This document shows, piece by piece, positions 22,737-35,004 of a DNA stretch of 64,000 nt; the first letter of the stretch is position 1, and the number at the start of each line of letters is the position of its first letter. The stretch lies in assembly GCA_029851415.1 (NCBI GenBank), contig CM056742.1, forward strand, positions 94,966,976 to 95,030,975, read 5' to 3'. The notes below the pieces were generated by a model. It was not told the origin of the DNA and ran no database searches. It was given only the letters and a program-made list of their open reading frames with translations. The stretch is from Eretmocerus hayati (lineage: Eukaryota; Arthropoda; Insecta; Hymenoptera; Aphelinidae). The position numbers and the translations under genes are program-made.

Positions 22737-24611
22737 ATGAGCGACAACACCTGCTGCGTCTGCAACAACACCTTACGCGCGGGCAGCAGAAAATGCGGCA
22801 CTTGCAAAAGATCAGCACATGTCAAGTGCTCGAAATCATCTCAAGGAGCAGTGACATGCGAAAAATGTCTGCAGGTGAGCAAAATTCCAGCCGCGCAATT
22901 ATCATCAAGTGCATCGAAGCAGACGACTTCGACTTCTCGCCTCAGCACGCGAACAACCAGAGAGAGAAAGAAGGAGAATGCTACCTCGCATAGACGTGTG
23001 ACTAATCAGCCCATCTCACACACACGGCTCAGCTCGCATGCTGCATCAGCACTTCCTTCCCCCGCTCCGCATACCACCGCCGCGGGCCGCAGCGCAAAGC
23101 CCCCTACCACCAATGCCTCTCTATCCAACTCCGGGAGTCTACAGCTTGCGCTAGCGGGGGGTACTCTATCGCCTGCTGCTTCGTCTCCGTCATGTGGTGC
23201 CACCTCCCGCCAGTCCACCGGTTGAGAGCCCGCGAATATTCAAAAGCAGCAAACAGATGCGCGGCCCACCACTACCACCCAGTCGCTGTTCACTACACCT
23301 CCTCTAGGCCACGCTGTCGGGCGGATGGAGAGCAACAGCCCCATCTCGAAAACTACACCACCTCTTGGCCACGTTGTAGGGTCGACGGAGAGCAACAGCC
23401 TCAACGTCTCGGAACGACCTGCAACATCACCAACTTCGACGGCGACGGAGTCGCCTGACACCAAATGGGTACTCATAGCGCAGACTACTCTCGACCTCTT
23501 TTATGATCAATATGCGCTACTCCAGAACGAGCTTGACGAAATAAAATCTCTCGTGAGGCGACAAAACGTTGCCGTTCCCTCTCCACCTCTCACGCCAGCA
23601 GTGAATGAGGTGGATGATCACCTATTGGCACGTGTATCCTCTCTCGAGAGACTCATAGAGAAGCAAAGCTCCCAGCTGGAGGAGCTCCGCTTGGATCGCC
23701 AGCTTCTTCTGGAACAGAACTCTACCATGAAAAGCCAGTTTTCCACTCTGACTGAGCTATTAATAGGTCGTGAGAGTAGTCAGCGAGATAGCGAATGTAG
23801 TAGAATTGAGAATAGTAATGTCGAATCGACACATCAATCTTCGATTCCTATTATTACACCTAGGATGGACAAGTTCCCTCATTCACACGCTGGGGAGCAA
23901 GGACGGGGACACGGCAGTGACGGTCTTGAGTGCTGTAAATTAATTATTAATGGTATTTTAAAAGAAAATCCTAAGGCCTCGCCGGTACAGGTATCTGATA
24001 TTGCCTACGCGGTGCTCAAGTCCGTACTCCCCTCACTGGAGAGGGTAGACATTGCTGATGTCCAGGTCCTGCAAACTGGGCGTGCGTCTGGGGAGAAGCC
24101 TCCAACAGGTATTTGCGACTCGGTTCCATCTCCTCGAGCCCCAGCTGCCACCCCGCGCACTCTACCATCGTGCATAGTCCAACTCTCCAGTAGTCGACTA
24201 GTCGGGAAAGTGATTCGGGCTAAACGTTCAATCACCAATAATTATTTCACGGCTAACAATATCCAGCCTGACTTACTCGACCCAGATGCGAAAGCTCATG
24301 TGCCAGACCGTGAAATCTTCATAAATGAGATGCTCCCCCGTGAGAAATACAAAGAATACATACGCTTGAGGTCGATTGCACGCGGTTTGGGTTTAAAATA
24401 CGTCTGGCACAGTGGCGGACGTTTCTGGGTTAGACGGAAAGATGGTGAGAGAGCGCATACGTTCGAATCTCTCGCTGATCTGCAGGTCATTCAAACGGCC
24501 TGTAGAAGTGCTCCAGAACGTGCTCGTGCGTCTTCTAATAACACCCAGAGCTGTACTACCGTTCCGGAGCAGAGTAGAGTTTTGGCAGCAGAATCAGCGA
24601 AGACTCCTTGA
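22737..24611 (+). pseudogene. Non-LTR ORF1 protein with PHD-like zinc finger (one in-frame stop)
   Basis: The protein binds the element's RNA in ribonucleoprotein particles, by analogy with ORF1 proteins of this group. It opens with a PHD-like cysteine cluster (CCVCNNTL, CGTCKRSAHVKC, CEKC). A long Ser/Thr-rich linker follows, then a predicted coiled coil (about 23500-23760), then a C-terminal domain resembling the Baculo_FP-like end of such ORF1s (INEMLPREKYKEYIRLRSIA, GLKYVWHSGGRFWVR). The frame is broken once, by TGA at 23223-23225, and is otherwise open for 625 codons. The ORF ends at TGA 24609-24611 followed by CTAG, a context known to favour readthrough. Confidence 0.8.
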
Positions 24612-24653
24612 CTAGATACGGCTGCTGAAGAGCGACGAGGGATAGGCAGTTCC

Positions 24654-27539
24654 TTGAAAGCGGGATTTATCAACCTTAACTCTCTGACAGATAAGATTGA
24701 GCATCCACGCTTGCTCGTTGCTAAGGATCCCTCCTACCATCTATTTGGGGTGGCTGAGTCGAAGCTAGATGAGTTTGTGGATGACAGTCTCGTTCAGATT
24801 CCGGGTTTTTCATTGTTGCGGCAGGATCGCAACAGAGAGGGTGGTGGGGTTGCCTTGTATGTGCGCAATGACTTCAAAGTTAAGAAGTTGATTTCGTCAT
24901 ATACTTTTGGGCCAGGGAAACCTGGCGTGCCTGAATTTCTCTTTTGTAGCATACAACAGGGTAACTCCCCGCCAATATTGGTCGTAGTAATCTACAGACC
25001 CCCTAAAATCGCCATGCAGAAGGATGACGGGCTGTTTGGCTCATTACGCCGGATGTGTGGTGACTACAGTCATAAAATTATAATGGGGGATCTGAACGCG
25101 GATTTGTTAGACACTGCTCATCCCGACACCAAGACACTGACTGCACTGACAGAAGAACTTGCCTTGCAGATAGTGCAGCATGGCCCGACTCACCAACACA
25201 CCCCCAATACATCTCATACATGGATTGATCACATTTATGTAGATGACAATGACATCATTACTGACTTTCAAAACAGACTCCTGCCCGATTTCGGCAGGCA
25301 CTCGGTCATTGACGTCACCACCAACGTCTTTACTCCTACTCCGCCAAGAAATTCCTTTACCTACAGGGATTTTCGAAACATCACTCCGGAGATATCAAAT
25401 GACCGATTGCTTCGCTGTGACTGGACAGCTCTCGAAAATGCTGAAACGAGCTTGGAAGATGCAATTCTCTGCTTGAATGAAAATTTACAGTCCGTTATTG
25501 ATGAATTAGAACCCGAAAAAACTATTAATCCGCGTAAAAATGACGCTCCTTGGATTGGTCCTGAGCTGAGGGTACTCATGAATAAGCGAGACGCGACGCG
25601 CAGGCGCTGGGAACGGATTCAACGTAACCAGCGCAAGTGTCCTGAGCTTCAAAATGAATACTTTCGGCTTAGCGAAGAGGTCGACTTGCGCATTGAACAA
25701 GAGCATAACTCCTTCATTCAAACCCATTTGTCAGATGCTCTTGGTCAGAAGAAGAACATTTGGAAGAAGATGCGCAATCTCGGCCTCTTGCCTAAGAGCA
25801 AAGAGGAGGAACTTCATGGTTTCACACCGGATGAGTTGAACGCACACTTTGCGGGAGTTTCCGTTTCGCCCCACGAAAATATTAATGAAGCAATGGACGA
25901 TATTGACTCGGCACCGGAGGGGGGGTTTAAATTTAAGCCCACAAATTTTAGTGATGTAGTCCTTGCTATTGAACATTTCTCCTCACAGGCCCGTGGAGCG
26001 GATGGAATACCCCAAAGCGTGATCGCAAAAGCTCTTCCGGCCATTGGTGATCTTATTGTACATATTTTCAACTCCTCTTTCGCTCATGGCATTTTTCCTG
26101 AGGCTTGAAAGCAAGCGCAGCTGATTGCACTAAAGAAGACTGCCGCTCCATCAACGGTCTCGGACTTTCGTCCTATAGCACTGCTGTTCTTTCTCTCCAA
26201 GGTTCTGGGAAAAATCGCACATGACCAAATCACGGAGTATTAAAAAATCGAGGAGATACTTGATCGCTTCCAGACTGGTTTTAGGCAACACCATAGCACC
26301 CAGACAGTTTTGTTGAAATTGACTGATGACATCAGAGTAGGTATAGACAGAAAGAAGATCACTCTGCTCCTACTATTCGATTTTTGCAAAGCTTTTGACA
26401 CCATCTCACCATCCAAGCTGTTGAGGGAGCTACGACATCTTGGCTTCTCAAGATCGGTGCTCCTGTGGATAAAATCATATTTACAGGGTCGCACCCAACG
26501 AATCACTTCTAAAGTAGGCAAATCTGATTGGCTCGAAACCAATCTGGGTGTTCCACAGGGGTCCGTCCTTGGGCCTCTCCTCTTCAGCTTGTATGTGAAT
26601 GACCTGGCTGGCTTGCTAGACGGAAAGTCGGTACATCATCTATTTTATGCGGATGATCTCCAAATTTATCTCCAAATCGAGAAAAATAAGATCAGGGAAG
26701 GTATTGCTCGGCTGGGCGAAATAGGGCGACTAGTTGCCGAGTGGGCCAGAAGTTCCGGCCTGTGTCTCAACGCTGGCAAGACCAAGGCAATCTACTCCAG
26801 CTCGGAGAGAAATATCAAAGATCTGAAGAGAATGGACTTGCCAGGGGTTGAGATACAGGAAGGAAAGTTCATCTCGTTCAGTGATACGGTCGTGAGTCTC
26901 GGTGTTACACTTGACAGTGAATTGACATGGAAACCGCACATCGACCAAGTAACTAAGAAAGTCAACAGAGCCCTATACGGTCTGCGGTTTTTTAGGGCAT
27001 GTATCACCAGACCTCTCCGGATTCGCCTAGTCGAGTCATTGGTTCAACCGCACCTAGATTATTGCGCGGTCGTGTACCTCGACGCCACGGACGAACAGCG
27101 GCAACGGGTACAGAGACTAAGCAATTCATGTGTGAGATATATTTTTGATCTCAGGAGAGACGAGCACATCGCCCCGTTTAGGGAGCGCTTGGGTTGGTTA
27201 CGTACTGATTCGCGGAGAATGTACTTCGCAGCTTTCTTGATGCATAAGATCATACACTTAGGAGAACCTGGCTACCTAGCTGCGATGTTCACCAGGTACC
27301 GATCCGAACGCCCCGCACATGGTGATCTAGGAGAGCGGGTACTCAAAGTTCCCACCATGAGACTTGAATATGGAAGAAGATCTTTCCAGGTTCATTGTGC
27401 TCATTTGTGGAACTTTCTCCCTCCGGGCTTTCGGAAGCTTGGGAAGATATCATTATTTAAAGAGTCCTTGAAAGACTTCCTGTTAACACTTTCCTCCCAG
27501 AGGATTGATGTGGAGAAGAGGCATTATTTCAATCTGTAA
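24654..27539 (+). pseudogene. Non-LTR ORF2: apurinic-type endonuclease plus reverse transcriptase (two in-frame stops)
   Basis: The endonuclease (24654-25330) shows INLNSL, DRNREGGGVALYVR, VVVIYRPP and MGDLNADLL. The linker and fingers follow, then reverse transcriptase motifs: FRQHHSTQT, LFDFCKAFDTI, GVPQGSVLGPLLFSLYVNDL and the catalytic FYADD (about 26643), and a thumb ending at 27539. It would nick target DNA and copy the element RNA. Two stops break it: TGA at 26106-26108, where the related element at 31131 has TGG, and TAA at 26241-26243. No ATG starts ORF2; the frame continues directly from the ORF1 stop. Confidence 0.85.
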
Positions 27540-27860
27540 TTTGAAGGGCTCTTCTTCAATTTAGTATTTATACATGTGACCTCAGTCACCCAATTGGTGA
27601 TCTATAGCTGTGATATTAGTGCGAGCCCTTACCCCTCTTTTTACACTTCTAAGTATGCACCCTGACTAGTCACGAATTGTGATAATTATTGTCCTCGACC
27701 AAACCAGTAATTGACTGAAATTATCATTATCATTTTGTCGTACATATATTATATTCATTCTTATACGTGTTATTACATTTTAACGGGCATATGTAGGTGT
27801 ATGCAATTGTATTCTTTGTCTTCGAACGAATAAAGGACATCTATCTATCTATCTATCTCA

Positions 27861-28325
27861 GTGGAAAATCTGTTTCAGGTAAATCGGGCACCTGCTGGCT
27901 CCTGCATTCGCGAGCATACAAGGCTGGGCTCGCATTATTTGAGCCAGGGTGTCAGATTTGCCTCAGAATTTAGAGGTTAAAAGTGACCACGTGGCTCTAC
28001 CTGTAATTTTGTGTTGGGAATCTGTGTGGAAAATGTGAATCAGATGTGGTTATTATAACGAGTCGAGGCTTATATCGTTCTCTCAACGTCAAAACTCGGC
28101 TGCTCTTTGCGTCTGCGCCGAAGGCTCAACTCCTGTCAATCACACCTCCCACGAGTTCATTCCGCTACAGCTATCACCAGCTTCGCATTGTAAATGTAGA
28201 TCACGCCACATTGTCCAATGCAAGCATCATAGCCGTGACATCGTGAGTCTACTTGTGTCTACTTGTATGCCGTATACACGTCAAGTGAGGAGAGTAATCA
28301 GCTGTTTTGTACGGTTGTGTGAAAG
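27861..28325 (+). other. Probable 5' untranslated region of the next retrotransposon
   Basis: There is no open frame of note. The stretch lies between the ATCT tail of copy 2 and the first ATG of the next element, so it is most simply that element's 5' leader. Its exact start is not visible. Confidence 0.4.
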
Positions 28326-29451
28326 ATGGACGGTAACACCGGGCTGAATAAGAACACTTGTTTGGCTTGCAAAATAGTTGTTAAGCATGGTGAGCTCTCA
28401 ATCCAGTGTCGTAGTTGTGCACGATGAACTCATTCTGCGTGTATTTGTGATCCCAGTGCAGCGTCAACGATCGCTTTCGTATGTCATAGTTGCGCGGTAC
28501 AAAAAAAAACAGGTTACATCTTTCATTGCGACCCCGCCCTCTGTTCAGTCACCATCATCTGATAGGTCTCGCAAACGGTCTGCTTCATCGCCACCTGATT
28601 TGTCTGAATCTCGTACCAAAATCCGCCCAATTTCACAATTACCACGGACATTGTCAGTCACGTCGGGAGAAATGGCCGAGCACCTTGAATTTGGGTCTGA
28701 GGCGGATGAGTTTCGCAATGATCCCCATATTCCAGAGCATTTGAAGAAACTCGGTTCTTTGTTTGAAACATCGCACGCATCGTTGAAAACGCAATTAACA
28801 ACAATCGAATCTCGTATAACATCGAATGAAACTGAGAATGCCTGTGCGATTGCTGGTCTACGCGCAGATATTATAGCAACCCGTACCCAAGTCGATTCGT
28901 GTGAGATACGTATCTCCGGTATTCCTGCATCAGTAACCTTATCGGATGAACTTACTGTAAATGCTCTTTTGAACGCGATTGGATGTGCCGACCGTGTTGG
29001 TACCATCTTATCTATACGCCGGTGGACATTGCCACCTCCTCGCCCGACCGTCTCACAGGATGTTGCAAGTACACCGAGTGATAGCGCGCCCTGGCAAAAT
29101 CAGGCCACAAGTAAAATTGCACTCGTGGTAAAGTTCTGTTCACCCACTGTTCGCGACTTTATTCTTGCAAATGCCTCTCTGCTCAAGGACAAAACTGCTC
29201 AGGATATCTTTGGCGTGGGTGAGAAAACTAAAATCTATTTGAACCCCGTTCTACCTTCCCAAGTCTATAAAATCTGGCGTTCTGCTTTGGTTAAGTCGAG
29301 AGTACTTGGGTATCTAAGACCAATTGTACAAAACCTGACAGTTGTGATGAGACCCGCCCCTCGAACTGAGCCTATACCTATTCTTGCTCAAGAGGACTTT
29401 CTTCCTCTTGTACCTAACCCTAAAAATATGCAAATCGATGGATCATCATGA
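28326..29451 (+). pseudogene. Non-LTR ORF1 protein, PHD-like finger, broken
   Basis: From the ATG at 28326 a zinc finger is readable (CLACKIVVKHG, QCRSCAR, then CICD, CHSCAV), but TGA at 28425-28427 replaces an expected tryptophan, and an A9 run at about 28501-28509 shifts the frame. The rest is open from there to TGA at 29449-29451. It has a Ser/Pro-rich linker, a helical segment (LKKLGSLFETSHASLKTQL), and a C-terminal half with RISGIPASVT and KTKIYLNPVLPSQVYKIW, typical of ORF1 RNA-binding regions. Confidence 0.75.
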
Positions 29452-29505
29452 GATTCTGCCGGTCTGTCACATGCTCCCGCTTCCACAAACCCCGCTCGTA
29501 AGACG

Positions 29506-32500
29506 ATGATCACTATCGGCCATATCAATTTGAATCGCTTCACTGCCAATTTTAACCTGCTTGAGGCACACATGTCGTCCAATCACTATGATTTAGTGAC
29601 CATCTCTGAAACATTTTTAGACCCCAACAATTCATTCGACCCATACAATATCCCCGGGTACAATTTTTTCCGATTTGACAGAGTGGGTAAAGATGGCGGT
29701 GGAGTAGGCTTCTATGCGAGATCTGATTTGGTTGTTAAAATACTGCATTATTCCGAACCTCAATTCAATAATACACCTGAGTATGTTATTTCTGAAATAA
29801 ATTTTGTGAGTTCTAAATGACTTTTTGCAGTTGTTTATCGTCGACCTTCAGCAGCATATCCACACGAATTTATTGACACGCTATCCTCTCTCCTTCCTCT
29901 ATATGAGCATACAGTAGTGACGGGAGATTTCAATATTAACATGGCAACGTCTACTCCAAAATCATCGTCTTTCAAGGATCTATATGGCGCGCAACTACTA
30001 CATCTTGTTAGCGCTGATTCTACACATCACGCGATCGGTGATAGATCGAAGATAGATTACTCCATCATACGTGCCTCGACTTGTTCTTAGTTCGGAACTT
30101 GCAAGCTGTGACTGCTCATCGAAAATCGTTGTCACCTTTCGCAGCTGGTCACGATTTTGTGGAGATAGATCACAGTATTCTTCCACCACCTATCCCTCCC
30201 AAAAACATTTCTGTGAGGAATTTATTCAAAGTTGATCGAACCCAGCTCCTCAGTATTATCGAGAACCATCTCCCTGCTCCAACATCGCAATTTTCTGTGA
30301 CAGACCAAGAAAATCCTTCTCAGCCATTATTATCTGCCAGAAGAGATACGTCACTATCTCTTATGACTTTCACTCCCCCTGTAAATATTCCATTAAGAAC
30401 GATTATGCATTCTAGTGATAATATTACCTTAAGACACATAGATTTAAGTTCTCCTGTATATTATACCCTCGCGAAAGGTCACCTCGATGATGCAGTATCA
30501 TTGATCTCGAAAACCACCCTCGACGCGTTCAATTAGCTTGTACCCCTTAGAAACTTCACAGGCACCTCCTTCAAAAAACCATGGGTATCTGCTGATATAC
30601 GACGCCTTATGGATCGACGCGATAAATTTTATCGGTCTGCTTGTCGAACCCAGTCCCAAGACCTCCTGCAGACGTATCGTGTATGCCGCGCTGAGGTGAA
30701 ATCTCAATTAGACATAGCCAAGGATACGTACATTTCGAATGAGATTTCCTCTGCGCCTGACCCAAAATCTAGGTGGAGTGAGCTTCGGAAGCTAGGAGTT
30801 GTGTCTCGTCCCCGCCTGTCCCCTCTGGATTTGTTCAATGCAAAATCTCTAAATAAGCACTATGCTTGCGTAACGAGTCTAGGCACTCCTCTGACAGATG
30901 ACGATGTTGACAGGATTTGTTCAATACCATTGCCTGATAACATTCCAACTTTTGACTTTTCACCAGTTAGTGAACTCGAAGTTGTCCAAGCATTTTTAGC
31001 TGGGAAATCAAGGGGTATGGGCGCGGATGAGATTTCATCTTCCATGGCAAGATTGACGTTTCCGTCCATTCAGCCGCACTTGACAGGAATAGTCAATGAC
31101 TCTCTTGCATCCGGATACTTTCCTGACTCATGGAAGCTCGCTTCAATAATTCCATTACCTAAGATACCAGCACCAAAATTACCTTCGGATACTCGGCCAG
31201 TTGCTCAGCTCTCGGAATTTTCCAAAGTGCTGGAGCGTGTGGTTTATCATCAGCTATCTGCACACTTGTCCACGTCGAATTCATTGAATGAACGGCAGTC
31301 AGGATTCAGGTCCCATCACTCGACTCAAACAGCCCTCCTGGGCGTTTTAGAAGATGCACGAGCAGCCATTGACAAAAGAATGCTCACCATACTGATATCA
31401 TTTGATTTCTCCAAAGCATTTGATACACTTTCTCATGCTAAGCTACTGGTGAAGCTCAGGAAAATCGGCTGCACCGATCGCGTCATCCGCTGGTTCGCCA
31501 GCTACCTCACCGGACGCCACCAAGCAGTTCTCCTCGCAGATGGAAGTAACAAATCCTGGCTGCCACTTGTTACTGGCGTACCCCAAGGTAGCGTGCTGGG
31601 TCCTCTGCTCTTCTTAATGACCTTCCAGAAGTTTTGAGGCATGCGCAATGCACTATCTCCGCCGACGACTCTAGCATCTGCCTGCATTGCCTGCCTAGTG
31701 AGCTCCTCGAGCACATTGCTCTGATATCACTAGATGCCCAAACAGTTGCCCAATGGGCATCTGACAATGGCCTCAAACTCAATGCTTCGAAGACATCCGT
31801 AATAATCCTCGGAAGTAAACTCTATCTTCGCGAGGTGAATCTCAATCAAATACCGCGCGTGCAAGTCATGGGGGAGGCAATTCCTTATTCTAACTGTGTA
31901 GAGAGCCTGGGTATGCTGATTACTGCCTCTCTCGACTGGGATAAGCAGATTAGCCAAATCAGCCAACGTGTACATGGGTCACTATATTCACTAAGAATTG
32001 CTGCTCGTAGTTTCGCTCGTTCACTCAGACAGCAACTCGCAAGCAGTTTAGTATTGCCATATTTTGATTACGGGTCAGCTTTGCTGACTGGCTTGAGCAA
32101 AGGGCAAAACCTGGAGCTTCATAGATTGCACAATGCATGCATCGGATTTGTTTGTGGAAACATTCCACGTCAATCCCATGTTACGCCATATCGCATCAGC
32201 CTTGGATGGCTCTCTGCGGAGAAGCGTAGAGATTATCTTCTAGGTTCACTCGCGCTTGCAATTATCAAGTATGATCTACCGATCTTCTTGAGAATGAAGT
32301 TTTCCCTTGCAGTTGAAAATCCTACCCTGCATCAATCGAGCCGTAACGACGAAGCCTCTTTCACGTATCGCGCTCCACGTACTGAAGCATTCAACCAATC
32401 GTTTATAATCCGCGCTTCATTCCTTCTTAACGAACTCCCGGACTTGGATCTAAATATGAGTCTGAATAACCTCAAACAGTTACTGTCAAGGCACTTACTA

Positions 32501-32596
32501 GACTCTGACCGCGACGATTCATCCAAGCGCGCATCACGAGAAGGTCTCATCGCTATTCTACTATCTCTAGCGAATACTATTCAAGAGCCTTCATAA
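29506..32596 (+). pseudogene. Non-LTR ORF2: endonuclease and reverse transcriptase, broken
   Basis: The endonuclease start is clear (IGHINLNRF, FRFDRVGKDGGGVGFYAR). TGA at 29818-29820 interrupts it, after which VVYRRPS and VTGDFNIN continue in the same frame. A frameshift near 30080, TAG at about 30534-30536 and another frameshift near 31615 follow. Reverse transcriptase words are FRSHHSTQTALLG, SFDFSKAFDTL and GVPQGSVLGPLLF. The catalytic box reads SADD instead of YADD. The thumb continues to 32596. It is non-functional by several independent lesions. Confidence 0.85.
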
Positions 32597-32836
32597 TATA
32601 AACAGCACATGACACCTGCATTGAGAGCTCTCTCCGCTAGGAGAAATATTGTTCATACGAAGTCTTACACTGTGTCAGAAATGTCATTTATTTATTTACA
32701 TTCCAATACTCTAATGCACTGTCAAATTCTTGTAAATTCACGTCATTACTGAATTATCCAGCTGTAATCATCCCTAACTGGGCGAATGGGGTTGTACCCC
32801 CCGTCCTCAATGAAATTACAATCAATCAATCAATTT

Positions 32837-34502
32837 CTTTTTTTTTTTTTTTTTCTTAAAATGGAATATAAGGAGGAATCTGATGACAGGACATCCCTAT
32901 TGGATGTCCCACCGGCAGACCATGAGCGCTTTTATTTTGCCCACCCGGTGAACCGGATGAGCATGAATCCAGCGCTCGTGTGCCCTGGGGGCTAAAACCT
33001 TCTGCTCTCAGCCCTACAGTGTTGGCAAGCCATCACTGCAGAAAGGGGGGCAGCTAATCACTATCTAACCAACCCACCCCGGAACCGCGTTAGCATTACT
33101 TCAGGGTGGGAGGCGTATCGCGCTCAGGACCGAGCGACTCTCTTTTCTCACGACTCGCAGGTGTTGTTGCTCCTTCTTCGATCTTTTCCTACCCTTCTTT
33201 CTTCTCTCTTCTTTCTTCTCTCTTCTACCTTCTTTCTTACCGCAAGGGGGACAGCATGTCCTGGGGTGTGACGACCCTCCGGCCCCAGTTACTGGGACAC
33301 CGTACCCAGGCTTAGGCCCGAAGCCGGTAGGGAGAAGACTGGCTCCGAGACTAGTGCTCGGCGCTTTGACTTCTCCCGGAAACCGCAAGGGGGGTTGGGG
33401 CATGGCGCCTCACCCCTGGGGTGTGACGACCCTCCGGCCCCAGTTACCGCCCGCCGGAGCGAGGAGACCGCACATCTCCATCCGGCACCACGGGAGTGGG
33501 TGAGTCTAGGGACTCAAATCGGGATCGCCCTCGGGCGATAACAATGCGAGCCCGTAAGACTCATCCATCATCCCGAGGGACTCTTTGGGCTCTCAGGAAG
33601 CCTAAAAGAGTCCCAAAACCCCCCACCGAGGGGTGGGCATCGGCCTTGTGCTGGGGGCCGTGCCCGAAAGTCGGTAGTCGGGGCGGAGGACTGAGCCATC
33701 ACCGAGCCTGGCTCGGTGTTGGTCATCCTCCAACCCGACGCACTGGCAGGGCGTATTCCTGCCCCGCGCCCATGGGGGCAACCGGGGTTGAGCCGAAACG
33801 CAGGGAACCGGTATACGAAAGCCAATATTCCTTCTTCCTCTTTTTTCCCTCTTCAATTCATCATATTTCTCCTGGAATAATTTGGACCTCTCCTGTTTGA
33901 ATCGGCAGACTCCCTGTGTTTCGCCTGCTTCGAGGCGCCTCACTTCCCTTTCTTCCTCCTCCTCACGAGTCATCACCAGCTTAGTGTATCCGGTGACTCT
34001 ATCCCATGTCTCCTGGTTGCGGAGCAAGTACGGGACGAGCTTCTCAGGTGTTAGTTGAGCACCCGGCCATTCATCCAACTCTGCGCGCTCCCTTCGGGTG
34101 TCGTTGCACGTGAACATGGCGTGTTCAGCGTCATCCCAGTTGTCCCCGCATTACTGACATGCTGGGGTTGTCCATTCCTTGAACCGGGTCAGGTAGGTAT
34201 CGAAACAACCGTGATCACTCAGTGCCTGCGTCGTCCAGTAGTCCATGTCTCCGTGGGTGCGTCCCGCCCACTTGGCTACATCACGGATCCACCGGTGCGT
34301 CCATCTGCCATTCGCAAACGGCGAATCCCACTCAGTTTGCCACTGTTCGAGGGTGGTCTCCTTCTCGTTGTCGCGGATGATCTCCTTCATCGTCGGAGTG
34401 ACTATTCGTTCGGTTCCGATCACTTTCTGGCGGTCGGTCCCAGATCCTCACTCGCTCCGCGACGAGCAAGTGGATGGGCGGTGTACTCGCCAATATGTTA
34501 GC
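32837..34502 (-). mobile_element. R1-like retrotransposon, longest copy (d), 5'-truncated
   Basis: Minus-strand 3' portion of an R1-clade element: coding end (33830-34502), a long GC-rich 3' untranslated region, and poly(A) seen as a T run at 32837-32858. The untranslated region contains an internal duplication of a 25-base segment around GACCCTCCGGCCCCAG (about 33267-33291 and 33420-33446). The 5' end falls at the TC tract beginning near 34503. Confidence 0.75.
33830..34502 (-). pseudogene. C-terminal end of an R1-clade ORF2
   Basis: On the minus strand the order is as in R1 elements. It begins NILASTPPIHLLVAERVRIW, shifts frame, then gives WQTEWDSPFANGRWTHR, HGDMDYWTTQALSDHGCF and a CCHC-type zinc finger. 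The finger is cut by TAA between PACQ and CGDNWDDAEHAMFTC, at the place of a single residue. A basic/acidic tail with REEEEEREVRR follows. The nonsense codon and frameshift show it is dead. Confidence 0.8.
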
Positions 34503-34517
34503 CTCTCTCTCTCTCTC
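34503..34517. repeat. (TC)n tract between R1-like copies d and e
   Basis: A short TC run separates the 5' end of copy d from the T run (poly(A)) of copy e, as at the other R1-like junctions in this window. Confidence 0.7.
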
Positions 34518-34985
34518 TTTCTCTCTCTTTTTTTTTTTTTTTTAAGGTCGTTGTAGGGCGAATACGCTGCGACGTACGAAGGAGAGGCACCGGTCAGCCA
34601 AACACGGCTGGCCAGCACCTCCCCAAGAGTCCCGGGCTGGAATCCGCATCGATACGGCCATCCGAACCGGGTAAATCCTCTCTTCCTTCTCCGTTGGCGC
34701 CGGCCATTGGACAAGAGAGAGATCCACCAACTCACCAATCCGGCCCCGGCACCGCGTGAGCATGACTTCAGGGCCGGCGGCGTCTCGCGCTCAGGATTGA
34801 GCGTCTCTCTTCTCACGACTCGCAGGTGTTGTTTCCCTTTCTTCGATCTTCTTCCATCTCTTCATTCTTCATTCTTCTTTCTCCTTTCTTCGATCTTCTC
34901 TCTTCTTCCTCCCCTCTTCAGTCCATCATATTCCTCCTGGAACCATTTGGACCTCTTCTGTTTGCTCTCTTTCTCTCTCTCTCTC
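34518..34985 (-). mobile_element. 5'-truncated R1-like 3' end, copy e
   Basis: Same unit as copies b and c, starting AAGGTCGTTGTAGGG after a T run and ending in TC-rich sequence (34960-34998). It is on the minus strand. Confidence 0.7.
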
Positions 34986-35004
34986 TCCCTCTATCTCTGA
35001 GTTG

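Larger units (their letters stand above)
22441..27860 (+). mobile_element. Near full-length CR1/Jockey-group non-LTR retrotransposon, copy 2
   Basis: Best-preserved member of the family. It has a 5' part from the TC tract at 22440, ORF1 (22737-24611), ORF2 with endonuclease and reverse transcriptase (24654-27539), a 3' untranslated region with AATAAA near 27829, and a tail of ATCT repeats (27839-27859). ORF1 and ORF2 lie in one continuous frame separated by a single TGA. A target duplication was not identifiable. Confidence 0.85.
28326..32836 (+). mobile_element. CR1/Jockey-group non-LTR retrotransposon, second family (copy 3)
   Basis: It has ORF1 (28326-29451), ORF2 (29506-32596) and a 3' tail of AATC repeats (about 32818-32836). 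It is related to, but clearly diverged from, the family at 22441-27860. Both ORFs carry stops and frameshifts, so the copy is dead. Its tail abuts the T run of an R1-like copy on the other strand. Confidence 0.85.

Noticed and set aside
34055..34501. 148-codon plus-strand open frame
   Set aside because: It is antisense to the R1-clade coding end, whose motifs are clear on the minus strand.
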